Source: JAEUOS01 sp965279115 (GTDB taxonomy: Bacteria; Pseudomonadota; Gammaproteobacteria; Burkholderiales; JAEUOS01). From it: DNA of 64,000 bases. Both the position numbers and the translations under genes were made by a program. Positions 47,314 to 55,970 of the stretch are shown here, piece by piece. How positions within the stretch are numbered: the first letter of the stretch is position 1; every line of letters starts with the position of its first letter. The stretch spans positions 3,224,001 through 3,288,000 of the forward strand of contig OZ257137.1 in the NCBI GenBank assembly GCA_965279115.1, written 5' to 3'. Under the pieces are notes generated by a model. It saw only the letters and a program-made list of their open reading frames with translations, had not been told where the DNA came from and did no database searches.

Positions 47314-49131
47314 TCATACTGCTTTTCGACTTCCGTACATTTCCTCGATCACATCCGCGTATTTGTCGGTAATGCTCTTTCGCTTGACCTTCATCGTGGC
47401 GGTTACCTCTCCATCGTCATGGTCAAGTTCCTTGACCAGGAGATGGAACTTCCTGATCTGCTGGACTTGTGGCATGTGGGCGTTGACCGTATCGATCTCT
47501 GCCTGGATAAGGTCCCTGACCCGCCCATGCTCGGCCAGGCTTCTGAAATGCGTATACGCAACCCCGGACTCTTCGGCCCACTTTCCCACTGTTTCAAAAT
47601 CGAGCTGAATCAGTGCGGACACGAAATGCCGTTTGTCGGCCACGACAATGGCTTCCTTGATATACGCAGAAAACTTGAGGGCGTTTTCAATCTCCGAAGG
47701 AGTAATGTTCTTTCCGCCGGCCGTGATCATGATGTCTTTCTTGCGATCGATGATGCGAATCTCAGTGCCGACCATCTGCGCCACGTCACCAGTGTGCAGC
47801 CAGCCGTCCGCGTCGATCGCCTCGCGTGTCGCCAACTCATTGCGGTAGTAGCCCTTGAACACCGTGGGGCCGCGCACCAGCAACTCTCCATCTTCGGCAA
47901 GGCGCGCTTCGACTCCGGGAATTGGCTCTCCAACGGTGCCGACCGGCGACGCCGAAGATCGCTGTACTGCCGCCACACCGGCAGTTTCGGTCATGCCATA
48001 GCCTTCGCGAATCTGCACACCAATAACGCGAAAGAACGTCAGCATCTCGGGTGCGATCGGCGCGGCGCCGGAAAGCGCCAGTCGGCATCGGCGCAGTCCC
48101 ACGAAATTGTTCAGCGAGCGCAATATGACCCAGTACCAAAAGGCGAAGATGGCTCGTTCCGACAACGACAATCTGCTCCTGGCTTTGCCCGCAAAAGGCG
48201 AAACTGCAGCGAATGCATGGCGGTACAGGGAGCGTCGCACGCCGCCGGCTTCGCGGATCTTGATCTCGATCGAAGCGTGCAGCTTTTCCCAGATGCGAGG
48301 CACTCCCAGAAAGAGGGTCGGCGCGATCTCGCGCAGATCGGACTGTATTGTTCGCAGGCTCTCCGCGAAATTCACCACCGCGCCGGATGCCAAGGGCAGA
48401 TAGACGGAGTAGATCTGCTCAGCCACATGGCAAAGCGGCAGATAGGAAACGGTCGAATCCTGCGGGGTGCACCCATAGATCGCGTCGGTTCCAATCGACA
48501 TGGCATTGATGTTGCCATAGGAAATCATCGCCGCCTTCGGTCGCCCGGTGGATCCGGAAGTGAATATCATCAGTGCAATATCGTCCTCGCGCTGTCTTGC
48601 GAGGCAGTCGTCGATCCGGGAAGGTGCCTCAGCGGCGTAGGCCATCCCGCGGGACTGGATATCGGCGAAAGTCGAAAGGCCCGCCATCTTGTAGTGGCGC
48701 AGGCCTTTCGGGTCGATCACGATGATCTGTACCAGCAGGGGAAGCCGGTCACGCACCTCCAGAACCTTGTCCACCTGCTCCTGATCCTCGCAGACCACGA
48801 TGCTGGCATCGGATGCCGCGAGCAGGTATTCCACTTCTGCCGCAGGAGAGGTCGGATACACGCCGACGGTGACCGCGCCAATCATGCCTGCGCCGAGTTG
48901 CGTGAACACCCATTCCTTGCGGTTTTCGCTGATGATGGCTACGTGTCCCCTTTCGCCGAGTCCGAGCGCAGCCAGCCCGAGCCCGAAATGCCGGGCGTTC
49001 TCCTCGTACATCCGCCAGGTAAAGGGCTCCCAGATGCCGAAGTCCTTCTGGCGCAGCGCAACTTCATCGGCGCGCCCGCGCGCCCAGAATCGCAGCTTGT
49101 TCGGCAGCGTGGCGTGTGGATCAGGTGCCAT
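47314..49131 (-). CDS. long-chain acyl-CoA synthetase
   Basis: 605 residues. The adenylate-forming enzyme has the P-loop LMIFTSGSTGRPKAAMISYG, the A5 motif GYGMTETAGV, DGWLHTGDVA, and the A8/A10 motifs RKKDIMITAGGKNITPSEIEN and MKVKRKSITDKY with the catalytic lysine. It resembles FACL/FadD15-type enzymes that activate long-chain or bulky acids to CoA esters. It is one base from livF on the same strand, so it is translated with the LIV transporter. This suggests import coupled to CoA activation. Confidence 0.93.
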   Translation of the reverse strand: MAPDPHATLPNKLRFWARGRADEVALRQKDFGIWEPFTWRMYEENARHFGLGLAALGLGERGHVAIISENRKEWVFTQLGAGMIGAVTVGVYPTSPAAEVEYLLAASDASIVVCEDQEQVDKVLEVRDRLPLLVQIIVIDPKGLRHYKMAGLSTFADIQSRGMAYAAEAPSRIDDCLARQREDDIALMIFTSGSTGRPKAAMISYGNINAMSIGTDAIYGCTPQDSTVSYLPLCHVAEQIYSVYLPLASGAVVNFAESLRTIQSDLREIAPTLFLGVPRIWEKLHASIEIKIREAGGVRRSLYRHAFAAVSPFAGKARSRLSLSERAIFAFWYWVILRSLNNFVGLRRCRLALSGAAPIAPEMLTFFRVIGVQIREGYGMTETAGVAAVQRSSASPVGTVGEPIPGVEARLAEDGELLVRGPTVFKGYYRNELATREAIDADGWLHTGDVAQMVGTEIRIIDRKKDIMITAGGKNITPSEIENALKFSAYIKEAIVVADKRHFVSALIQLDFETVGKWAEESGVAYTHFRSLAEHGRVRDLIQAEIDTVNAHMPQVQQIRKFHLLVKELDHDDGEVTATMKVKRKSITDKYADVIEEMYGSRKAV

Positions 49132-49133
49132 GT

Positions 49134-49970
49134 TCAGGAGAGCCAGCGCTTTCGCCGCTTGTAGTGCTTGACATCACGAAAACTGGCCGTTGCATCCGAT
49201 TTCTCACCATAGCCCAGATAGAAGCGCTGTACGTCCGGGTCGTGCATCAACTTGGCAGTCGGGCCGTCAATCACCACCTTGCCGCTTTCCATGATGTACA
49301 CGTAGTGGGCGATTCCGAAAGCTGCCATTGCGTTCTGTTCCACCAGCAGCATGGATACTTTCTGTTCGCGATTGATCCGCTCGATGATGCCGAAAATCTG
49401 CTCGACGACCAAAGGCGCCAGGCCAAGCGACGGTTCATCGAGCAGCATCAACGAAGGTTTGCCCAGCAGTGCCCTGCCAATGGCGAGCATCTGCTGCTCA
49501 CCGCCTGAAAGATAGCCGGCCACCTGCGAACGTCGCTCCTTGAGCCGGGGAAAATACTCATAAATCAGGTCGACCTCGGGTTTCAGATTGCGGCCGATCA
49601 GGGCATTGCCGGCAGCGATGAGGTTTTCGTCGACGGTCAGATCCTCGAACACATGCCTGCCTTCGCGCACATGGGCGATCCCGCGCCGTGCCAGCAGGTG
49701 TGGCGCAACGTCGATGATTGACTCGCCCATATAGCGGATCTGCCCGGCCCGGATGTCGCCCACCTCGAGCGGCAACAGGCCGGAAATTGCCTTGAGGGTC
49801 GTGGTCTTCCCTGCACCATTGGAGCCCAGCAAGGCGACGATCCGCCCGTCGGGAACGCTCAGCGACAGCCCGCGCAGCACCTGCACCGTGTGGTGGTAGA
49901 CCACCTCGATGCTCTCGACAGCCAGGGCGACCGGCGCGGTTGCCTGTGCCGCCTGTGCATGACCGTCCAT
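49134..49970 (-). CDS. livF: LIV-type ABC transporter ATP-binding protein
   Basis: 278 residues from the ATG at 49970; a further ATG at 49997 lies inside livK and is less likely. Walker A is GSNGAGKTTT, the signature is YLSGGEQQMLAIGRALL, Walker B is LMLLDEPSLGLAP and the H-loop is in LVEQN. It is the LivF paralogue of the HAAT family. With livG, livH, livM and livK it completes the transporter. Confidence 0.92.
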   Translation of the reverse strand: MDGHAQAAQATAPVALAVESIEVVYHHTVQVLRGLSLSVPDGRIVALLGSNGAGKTTTLKAISGLLPLEVGDIRAGQIRYMGESIIDVAPHLLARRGIAHVREGRHVFEDLTVDENLIAAGNALIGRNLKPEVDLIYEYFPRLKERRSQVAGYLSGGEQQMLAIGRALLGKPSLMLLDEPSLGLAPLVVEQIFGIIERINREQKVSMLLVEQNAMAAFGIAHYVYIMESGKVVIDGPTAKLMHDPDVQRFYLGYGEKSDATASFRDVKHYKRRKRWLS

Positions 49971-49978
49971 CGGTATGC

Positions 49979-51193
49979 TCAGGCGGTCTTGATCCAACCG
50001 CTCGCCGGTTCCATCAGCTTGGACTTCGAGTCGTATGCATAGATCCGTCCGGAACCGATCTGGTGCCCCTTGAGCGACACGAGAAGGCCGGTTACCCCGC
50101 CTGTGTCCCAGTCGTTGATCGATTCGAGCGCAGCCTTCATGTTGGGGCCGGTCAGCGGTTTGTTGGCCTTGAGGCAGCGTTCGATCACCTCGGCGAAGAT
50201 CATCCCCACCAGCCAGCCGTTGGTATAGAAGGTCGTCACATACTGCATCTGCGGGCGCGCCTTGGCCGTGTAGTCCTTGATCAACTGCATGGTCGGCGCA
50301 TCCTTGGTGTCATAACTGTAGCGATACGGCAGGACGCCCATCCAGCCTTCCGCGGCGGCGCCCATTGCATCCACCGTGGTCTTGTCCATGCTCCAGATGG
50401 TGCCCATGGGCGTGGTGCTCATGCCGGCTTCGCGCATCTGCTTGATGAACTCCGGTATCGGCGCAAGTACATAGCCATGGAAGATCACGAAATCGGGTTT
50501 GGCGCGTCGCAGTTTTGCCACCTCCGCAGAGACATCCACGCTGCCGGGTTTGGTCACGATTTCCTGCACCACCGGGATGCCGAGCTTCTGTGCCGCCGTC
50601 TTTGCAGCCGGAATGGGGTCGCGGCCGAATTCGGTGTCACTGTAGACGATTGCCACTGCGGGCTTGTTGGCCCCTTTCGACGTACGGGCGATGTATTGCA
50701 GGAGGATCTCGCACATGGCGGCGTAGGTCGGGCCTGCCATGAAGTAGTAAGGCACGTTCTTGGGGTCGGCCAGATCGGAGGAGAACGAAGGGCTGCATGT
50801 AAGCACCGACCCCATCTGGCTGATTTCCTTGGCGGCCGCCTTGGCCCAGGCGGTCGAGTCACCATAGAAAACAGGCGGCTTGTGGGCACCCATGATCTTC
50901 TTGAACACCGACATCGCCTGGTCCATCTTGTAGCCGGAATCCTCGCCGATGTACTTGATCTTGCGGCCGGCGATGCCGCCCTTGGAATTTCGCCAATCGC
51001 AGTAGTCGCCCAATCCTTGATGCAGTCCCACACCGGCAAAAGCGAACACGCCGGTAATCGGTGGAGCCGCGCCAAACACGATTTCGCCGGATTGGGCGAT
51101 GGCCGGCATCCACGGCAAGGCCGATGCGGCAATTCCGGTTGCGCCAGCGCCGAGAATACGGCGGCGCGGAAGATCGATTCTGCTTTGGGTCAT
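49979..51193 (-). CDS. livK: LIV-type ABC transporter substrate-binding protein
   Basis: 404 residues from the ATG at 51193, supported by an AAGGAG Shine-Dalgarno; upstream ATGs would place the export signal internally. The N-terminus LPRRRILGAGATGIAASALP looks like a Tat signal (twin arginine). The periplasmic binding fold follows (IVFGAAPPITGVFAFAGVGLHQGL, AVAIVYSDTEFGRDP). The ligand cannot be read from sequence; in HAAT systems linked to acyl-CoA genes it is often an aromatic or fatty acid rather than an amino acid. Confidence 0.92.
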   Translation of the reverse strand: MTQSRIDLPRRRILGAGATGIAASALPWMPAIAQSGEIVFGAAPPITGVFAFAGVGLHQGLGDYCDWRNSKGGIAGRKIKYIGEDSGYKMDQAMSVFKKIMGAHKPPVFYGDSTAWAKAAAKEISQMGSVLTCSPSFSSDLADPKNVPYYFMAGPTYAAMCEILLQYIARTSKGANKPAVAIVYSDTEFGRDPIPAAKTAAQKLGIPVVQEIVTKPGSVDVSAEVAKLRRAKPDFVIFHGYVLAPIPEFIKQMREAGMSTTPMGTIWSMDKTTVDAMGAAAEGWMGVLPYRYSYDTKDAPTMQLIKDYTAKARPQMQYVTTFYTNGWLVGMIFAEVIERCLKANKPLTGPNMKAALESINDWDTGGVTGLLVSLKGHQIGSGRIYAYDSKSKLMEPASGWIKTA

Positions 51194-51224
51194 GACTTGT
51201 CTCCTTGTGGGTGTGAAGGCGATG

Positions 51225-52265
51225 CTATGCGCGGAACGGCCAAAGATGAAAGAAGCGCCGCACGCGCCGCCAGATTTCAGCAAGGCCATGCGGTTCAAAC
51301 ACCAGGAAGGCGATGATCAGTGCGCCGAAAACGATCTCGCGCACCGGTGAGAGGATTTCAGTAGCGCTCGGTGCCCACAGGGCGGCCAGCGAAACGCCGG
51401 CCCGCAGCAATTCCGGAATCAGCGTCATGAAGAAAGCACCGAAGATGGTTCCGATGGTCGAGCCCAGGCCACCCACGATGATGGCGGCCAGGTAGAAGAT
51501 GGACAAGGCGAGGGTGAAGTACTCTGGCGTCATTGCTCTGTAGAAGTAGCCAAGCAACGCGCCCGCCACCCCCGCGTAGAACGAACCAATCGCGAATGCC
51601 AGCAACTTGTATCTGAACAGGTCGATCCCCAGGACCTCGGCCGAAATATCCTTGTCGCGGATGGCAATGAAAGCGCGTCCGATACGGGTGCGGAACAGGT
51701 TGCGCGCTGCGACCAACAGCAGGGCCGCACAAGGCAGGATCACGTAGTACATGCGGTAATCGTTGTCGAGTTCCATGCCGAACAGCGTGGCGTCCGGCAC
51801 TGTTACGCCACGCACGCCACCGGTGACGCTTTCCCACTCGCGAAACACGAAGATCAGGATGAACTGCATCGCCAGCGTCGCCACCGCGAGGTAGAGACCC
51901 TTGATTCGCAATGAAGGAATGCCCACGACGAGTCCCAGCAGGGCGCACATCGCCCCTCCGGCGGGAATCGTGAGCCAGAACGGTATGCCGCGCTGCGCCA
52001 GATATGCCGCCGTATAGCAACCCACTCCCATGAAGGCGGCGTGGCCAAGTGAAATCAGTCCGGTATAGCCCGTCATGATGTTGAGGCCGGCTGCGGCGAT
52101 CATATGGATGCCGAGCACGCATGCGAGGCCAACGATATAGCCGTTCGCGCCCAGCGGAAACAACAGCAGCAGCACCGCCAGCACGGCCAGCCAGAAACGC
52201 GAGGTCGGGGTCTGCCAGATCGCCTCGTCGTGTTCGTAGGACTGCCTGAAGTCGCCGATGCGCAT
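51225..52265 (-). CDS. livM: LIV-type ABC transporter permease
   Basis: 346 residues from the ATG at 52265, two bases past the livH stop. About ten membrane spans, with the conserved GLNIMTGYTGLISLGHAAFMGVGCY and the EAA-like loop FRTRIGRAFIAIRDKDISAEVLGID. A long upstream frame over livH is not used. Confidence 0.93.
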   Translation of the reverse strand: MRIGDFRQSYEHDEAIWQTPTSRFWLAVLAVLLLLFPLGANGYIVGLACVLGIHMIAAAGLNIMTGYTGLISLGHAAFMGVGCYTAAYLAQRGIPFWLTIPAGGAMCALLGLVVGIPSLRIKGLYLAVATLAMQFILIFVFREWESVTGGVRGVTVPDATLFGMELDNDYRMYYVILPCAALLLVAARNLFRTRIGRAFIAIRDKDISAEVLGIDLFRYKLLAFAIGSFYAGVAGALLGYFYRAMTPEYFTLALSIFYLAAIIVGGLGSTIGTIFGAFFMTLIPELLRAGVSLAALWAPSATEILSPVREIVFGALIIAFLVFEPHGLAEIWRRVRRFFHLWPFRA

Positions 52266-52267
52266 GC

Positions 52268-53158
52268 CTATAACCTCTCGATGCGGCGGGTACCGAACAG
52301 GCCGTAGGGCTTGACCATCAAGATGAGCAGCACCGTGACGTACGGCACGATGTCGCGTACCTTGCCGCCCAGGTAGCCGGCGGTGAGACTCTCGACGATA
52401 CCGACAATGAGTCCGGCAACGATCGCCCCGGCGATGCTGTCCAGTCCACCCAGGATAATGACGGCAAGCACACCCAGCGCGGCACCGCCCAGCGCCGGCG
52501 ACAGGCTGGTCATGGAGCCAACCACGATACCCGCGACGGCACCAACCACACCGGCGAACATCCAGGTCAGGCGTTGCGTGCGTCGCACGTCGATGCCCAG
52601 TACATAGGCGGTGACGGGGTCGCTGGCAGCGGCGCGCATGGCGATGCCGGTCCTGGAGAAGCGGAAATAGAGCGTGAACGCGACGATGATCACCGCCGCA
52701 AGACAAAAGCTCCAAACCACCTGCCCGGGAATCAGGATTTCGCCGAAGGTGAACGCCTTGCGCGGCAAGAGCGCCGGCATCTCGTAGTTGTTGCCCCCCC
52801 AGGTGGCGTCGACCACGCCGTGCAAAGCGCTACCGAGCCCGATGGTCGCCATCAGTACTGAAATGACCGGCTGGCCCGAGAGCGGGCGCAAAATGGCGCG
52901 TTCTATGAGCGCCGCGACGAGTGCCACGGCCAGCAGCGTCAGCACAAGGGCAGCCGCCAGGGGCAGCTTCCACATCACGCTGGCCGTATAAAAAAAGTAC
53001 GCGCCCAGCATCATGAACTCGCCCATCGCGAAATTCACCACGCCGGTGCCTTTGTAGATCAGCACGAAGCCGAGCGCGATCAAAGCCATCAGTCCGCCGG
53101 AAAAAACACCGATCAAGGCGAATTCGGCCAGGGCGATCCAGTCGAATCCGGCGTTCAC
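52268..53158 (-). CDS. livH: LIV-type ABC transporter permease
   Basis: 296 residues with about eight spans. Conserved features are GGLMALIALGFVLIYKGTGVVNFAMGEFMMLGAY and the loop FRFSRTGIAMRAAASDPVTAYVLGID. It overlaps livG by 4 bases and precedes livM by 2 bases. Confidence 0.94.
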   Translation of the reverse strand: MNAGFDWIALAEFALIGVFSGGLMALIALGFVLIYKGTGVVNFAMGEFMMLGAYFFYTASVMWKLPLAAALVLTLLAVALVAALIERAILRPLSGQPVISVLMATIGLGSALHGVVDATWGGNNYEMPALLPRKAFTFGEILIPGQVVWSFCLAAVIIVAFTLYFRFSRTGIAMRAAASDPVTAYVLGIDVRRTQRLTWMFAGVVGAVAGIVVGSMTSLSPALGGAALGVLAVIILGGLDSIAGAIVAGLIVGIVESLTAGYLGGKVRDIVPYVTVLLILMVKPYGLFGTRRIERL

Positions 53159-53943
53159 ACGCTGCTCCGCTCGGCGGCCTGACCGCCCAGATAGGCGCGG
53201 ATGACTTCGGGGTTGCCGCGGACCTCATCGGGCGTGCCGCTGCCGATGACCTCGCCGAAGTTGAGCACCACCACACGGCTCGATATGTCCATCACCATGC
53301 CCATGTCATGCTCGATCAGCAACACGGTGATGCCACGCTCTTCCTGGATGTCGAGGATGAAGCGGGCCATGTCCTCGGTTTCCTCCCGGTTCATGCCGGC
53401 TACCGGTTCATCGAGCATGAGCACTTTGGGTTGCATGGCCAGGGCGCGGGCGAGTTCCACGCGCTTTTGCAAACCATACGCGAGCCCTGCAACAGGGAGG
53501 TTGCGAATATGGTCGATTTCGAGAAAATCGATGACCTCGCGTTCGATTTCCCGGCGCAGCTTCATTTCTTCGCCGCGTGCCTGCCCCAGGTACCACATGG
53601 CAGACAATGCGTTGGAATTGAGTCTGCCGTGACCGCCAAGCTTGATGTTGTCCAGCACCGACATGCCGCGAAACAGGGCCACGTTCTGGAACGTACGCGC
53701 CAGGCCGATGCCGGCGCGCCTGTGTGCAGGCATGTCCGAGATATCGTTGCCGTCGAACATGACGCGGCCCGACGAGGGTTTGTAGAAACCTGAAATCGAA
53801 TTGAACAGGCTGGTCTTCCCGGCGCCATTCGGGCCGATGATGGCGGTGATCTGGCCTGCCGGAGCGGAAAATGAAACCCCGTTCAGGGCGCGGATTCCGC
53901 CGAACGAGAGAGTCAATGCGTCCACTTCAAGAAGGTCAGCCAT
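53155..53943 (-). CDS. livG: LIV-type ABC transporter ATP-binding protein
   Basis: 262 residues. Walker A is GPNGAGKTSL, followed by GLARTFQNVALF, the signature region AYGLQKRVELARALA (variant of LSGGQ), Walker B VLMLDEPVAGMN and LLIEHDMGMVM. It is the first gene of the leftward unit livGHMKF-acyl-CoA synthetase-thiolase-P450-tetR. The divergent thiolase gene starts 135 bases away, and the operator-like palindrome lies between. Confidence 0.93.
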   Translation of the reverse strand: MADLLEVDALTLSFGGIRALNGVSFSAPAGQITAIIGPNGAGKTSLFNSISGFYKPSSGRVMFDGNDISDMPAHRRAGIGLARTFQNVALFRGMSVLDNIKLGGHGRLNSNALSAMWYLGQARGEEMKLRREIEREVIDFLEIDHIRNLPVAGLAYGLQKRVELARALAMQPKVLMLDEPVAGMNREETEDMARFILDIQEERGITVLLIEHDMGMVMDISSRVVVLNFGEVIGSGTPDEVRGNPEVIRAYLGGQAAERSSV

Positions 53944-53962
53944 CGCTTCCGTTTCGCTAAAC

Positions 53963-53976
53963 CAAACGCTCGTTTG
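53963..53976. promoter_or_regulatory. PsrA-like TetR operator
   Basis: CAAACGCTCGTTTG is a perfect 14-base palindrome in the 134-base region between livG and the divergent thiolase gene. It fits the published PsrA-type site (G/C)AAAC-N2-4-GTTT(G/C). It lies 20 bases from the livG start and about 100 from the thiolase start, so a bound regulator could repress both. Assignment to the TetR encoded at 44072-44755 is inference. Confidence 0.7.
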
Positions 53977-54077
53977 CTAAAGCGCAAGTCGCGAAATATA
54001 CTCGAAAGCGTGTTCGCCGAAAACGAAGTGAACTCCGATGCGGCGCATCGCACGGCCAATCTCGCAGGAAGATTCCG

Positions 54078-55271
54078 ATGCCATTTTCAGACGTCATTCT
54101 CAGTTCCGGGGCACGTACACCGTTCGGTGACTTCGGCAAGTCCCTCAAGGACATCCCACTTTCATCGCTCGGTGTCCATGTCGTGCGTGCCAGCCTGTCA
54201 CGCGCCGGGCTCGACGCGAAGCATGTCGATCACCTGGTATTCGGAGCGACCGCACCGGTCGACCACGACGGACTATTCGTCAGCAGAAAGGTGGCCATTG
54301 ATTCGGGGCTGCCGGTGGAAAGTTCTGCGCTGGGGGTGGTCCGAGCCTGTGGCACGGGTTCGCAGGCGATTGTCAGCGCCGCGCAGCAAATCCTCACCGG
54401 CCACAGCAAGGTCGCCGTTGCCGCAGGCGGCGAAAACTACAGCCGGGTGCCTTATCTCGCACACAAGGTCCGGTGGGGCGCCGGGCGCGGGCCGTTCGAA
54501 TTCGTCGACGGGCTCGACTACATCTATCGCTGCCCCTTTACCCGTGAACTCATGGGCGACACCGCCGAGAATCTCACCGACCGTTTCGGCTACAGGCGCG
54601 AGGACATGGATGACTGGGGATACATGAGCCAGATGCGGGCGAAGGCCGGTATCGAGTCCGGCTTTCTGGCGCGACAAATCGCGCCCGTTGAAGTGCCGGA
54701 CGGCAAGGCGATGCGCCGGTTCGAAACCGACGAGTTTCCGCGCCCTGGCATCACCCGCGAGAAACTTGCGACCTTGAAGCCGGCTTTCAAGAAGGACGGC
54801 GGTCAAGTCACCGCCGGCAATTCCAGCGGGGTCACCGACGGAGCCGCCGCCCTGGTGGTAGCGGCGCGCTCGGAGGCCGAACGTCTCAGCATTCCAGCGG
54901 AGGCGCGCATCATCGACTATGCGGTTGTGGGCGTGCCACCGGAAATCATGGGAGCGGGCCCGGTGCCGGCGATCGCCAAGTTGCTTGAACGCACCGGCAA
55001 GAAGGTTGCGGATATCGATTACTTCGAGATCAACGAAGCTTTCGCGGTGGTCAACCTGCACGCCGAAAAGCAGCTTGGCATTCCCCGCGAGCGAACCAAT
55101 CTGTACGGGGGTGGCATTTCCATCGGCCATCCTCCGGGCGCCACCGGCATCCGCATGACAATCACCGCCATGCACCACCTTGCCGATACCGGGGGCCGCT
55201 ACGCCATCATCAGCATGTGCCTGGGCAGCGGCATGGGCATGGCCACGCTGATCGAAAACCTGCGGCGCTGA
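54078..55271 (+). CDS. acetyl-CoA acetyltransferase / thiolase
   Basis: 397 residues with an AGGAAG Shine-Dalgarno. Active-site residues are C91 in VRACGTGSQ, the NEAFAVVN histidine-context motif, GGISIGHPPGATG and the C-terminal MCLGSGMG cysteine loop. The protein is a type I thiolase for condensing or cleaving 3-oxoacyl-CoA. It diverges from livG and is probably under the same operator. With the SCP2-type thiolase at 45969-47222, two thiolases of different type belong to this cluster. Confidence 0.93.
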   Translation: MPFSDVILSSGARTPFGDFGKSLKDIPLSSLGVHVVRASLSRAGLDAKHVDHLVFGATAPVDHDGLFVSRKVAIDSGLPVESSALGVVRACGTGSQAIVSAAQQILTGHSKVAVAAGGENYSRVPYLAHKVRWGAGRGPFEFVDGLDYIYRCPFTRELMGDTAENLTDRFGYRREDMDDWGYMSQMRAKAGIESGFLARQIAPVEVPDGKAMRRFETDEFPRPGITREKLATLKPAFKKDGGQVTAGNSSGVTDGAAALVVAARSEAERLSIPAEARIIDYAVVGVPPEIMGAGPVPAIAKLLERTGKKVADIDYFEINEAFAVVNLHAEKQLGIPRERTNLYGGGISIGHPPGATGIRMTITAMHHLADTGGRYAIISMCLGSGMGMATLIENLRR

Positions 55272-55279
55272 ACGGCGCG

Positions 55280-55966
55280 CTAGCGCGTTTCGCGCTCGAC
55301 CTCGGCCTCGAAGTCCGCCGCCCGCATGCTGTCCATGTCGGCCATCCAGTCGGCGTAGACCACGCGAAAGTCCGCCACGATCTGTGCAAGCGGCATGTCA
55401 TCGAAACTGCCGCGCATTTTCACGTATTCCATGTGCCGGTTGCCGGTGCGATCGAACGGGTGATAAATCGAGTCGGTGTTGCCGTCGAACTCCAGCGGTA
55501 GCAGACCAAAGCGGTCGCAGAGCTCGACATTGAAGGCAGGCGTGGCCTTGTACCATGCGCCGTCAATCCATATGTCGGTGTAGCCATGCCAGGCAAAAAG
55601 ATCCGTTTTGAGCGTCTGGCGCATCCGCTCGGTTGACAGATGGTTACGTACGTCGGCGTAGCCGACCCGGGCGGGAATGCCCGCCGCCCTGCAGGTGGCT
55701 GCCAGCAAGGCGGCCTTCGGGACGCACCAGCCATAGCCCGTGGCCAGCACATGGCTTGCGCGCATGCAGGCCGGCGACAGGTTGATCCGATAAGGGTCGT
55801 AGCGAAAGCCGTCACGCACTGCGTAATACAAGGCGATGGCGCGTTCGCGATCGTTCTTGCCTTGCGCATGCTGTCTTGAGAATGCGACGACTTCGGGATG
55901 ATCGCTGTCGATCAGCAGCGTGGCGGAGAGACTTGCGGCGTCCGGATTGGTCATGGATTTCTTCAT
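55280..55966 (-). CDS. transglutaminase-like protein
   Basis: 228 residues. The papain-like transglutaminase core is seen in GYGWCVPKAALLAATCRAAGIPARVGY with the nucleophile cysteine, then HGYTDIWIDGAWYKATPAFN for the histidine and aspartate. Bacterial members are proteases or amidases of unknown substrate. The gene lies 4 bases after the acyl-CoA dehydrogenase gene on the same strand and 8 bases from the converging thiolase. Its place in the catabolic cluster is unexplained. Confidence 0.85.
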   Translation of the reverse strand: MKKSMTNPDAASLSATLLIDSDHPEVVAFSRQHAQGKNDRERAIALYYAVRDGFRYDPYRINLSPACMRASHVLATGYGWCVPKAALLAATCRAAGIPARVGYADVRNHLSTERMRQTLKTDLFAWHGYTDIWIDGAWYKATPAFNVELCDRFGLLPLEFDGNTDSIYHPFDRTGNRHMEYVKMRGSFDDMPLAQIVADFRVVYADWMADMDSMRAADFEAEVERETR

Positions 55967-55970
55967 CCCG

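Noticed and set aside
47419..49164. 581-codon open frame on the plus strand
   Set aside because: Antisense shadow of the acyl-CoA synthetase gene, which has all catalytic motifs on the minus strand.
49940..51316. 458-codon open frame on the plus strand
   Set aside because: Antisense of livK; composition is histidine/arginine-rich as expected of a shadow frame.
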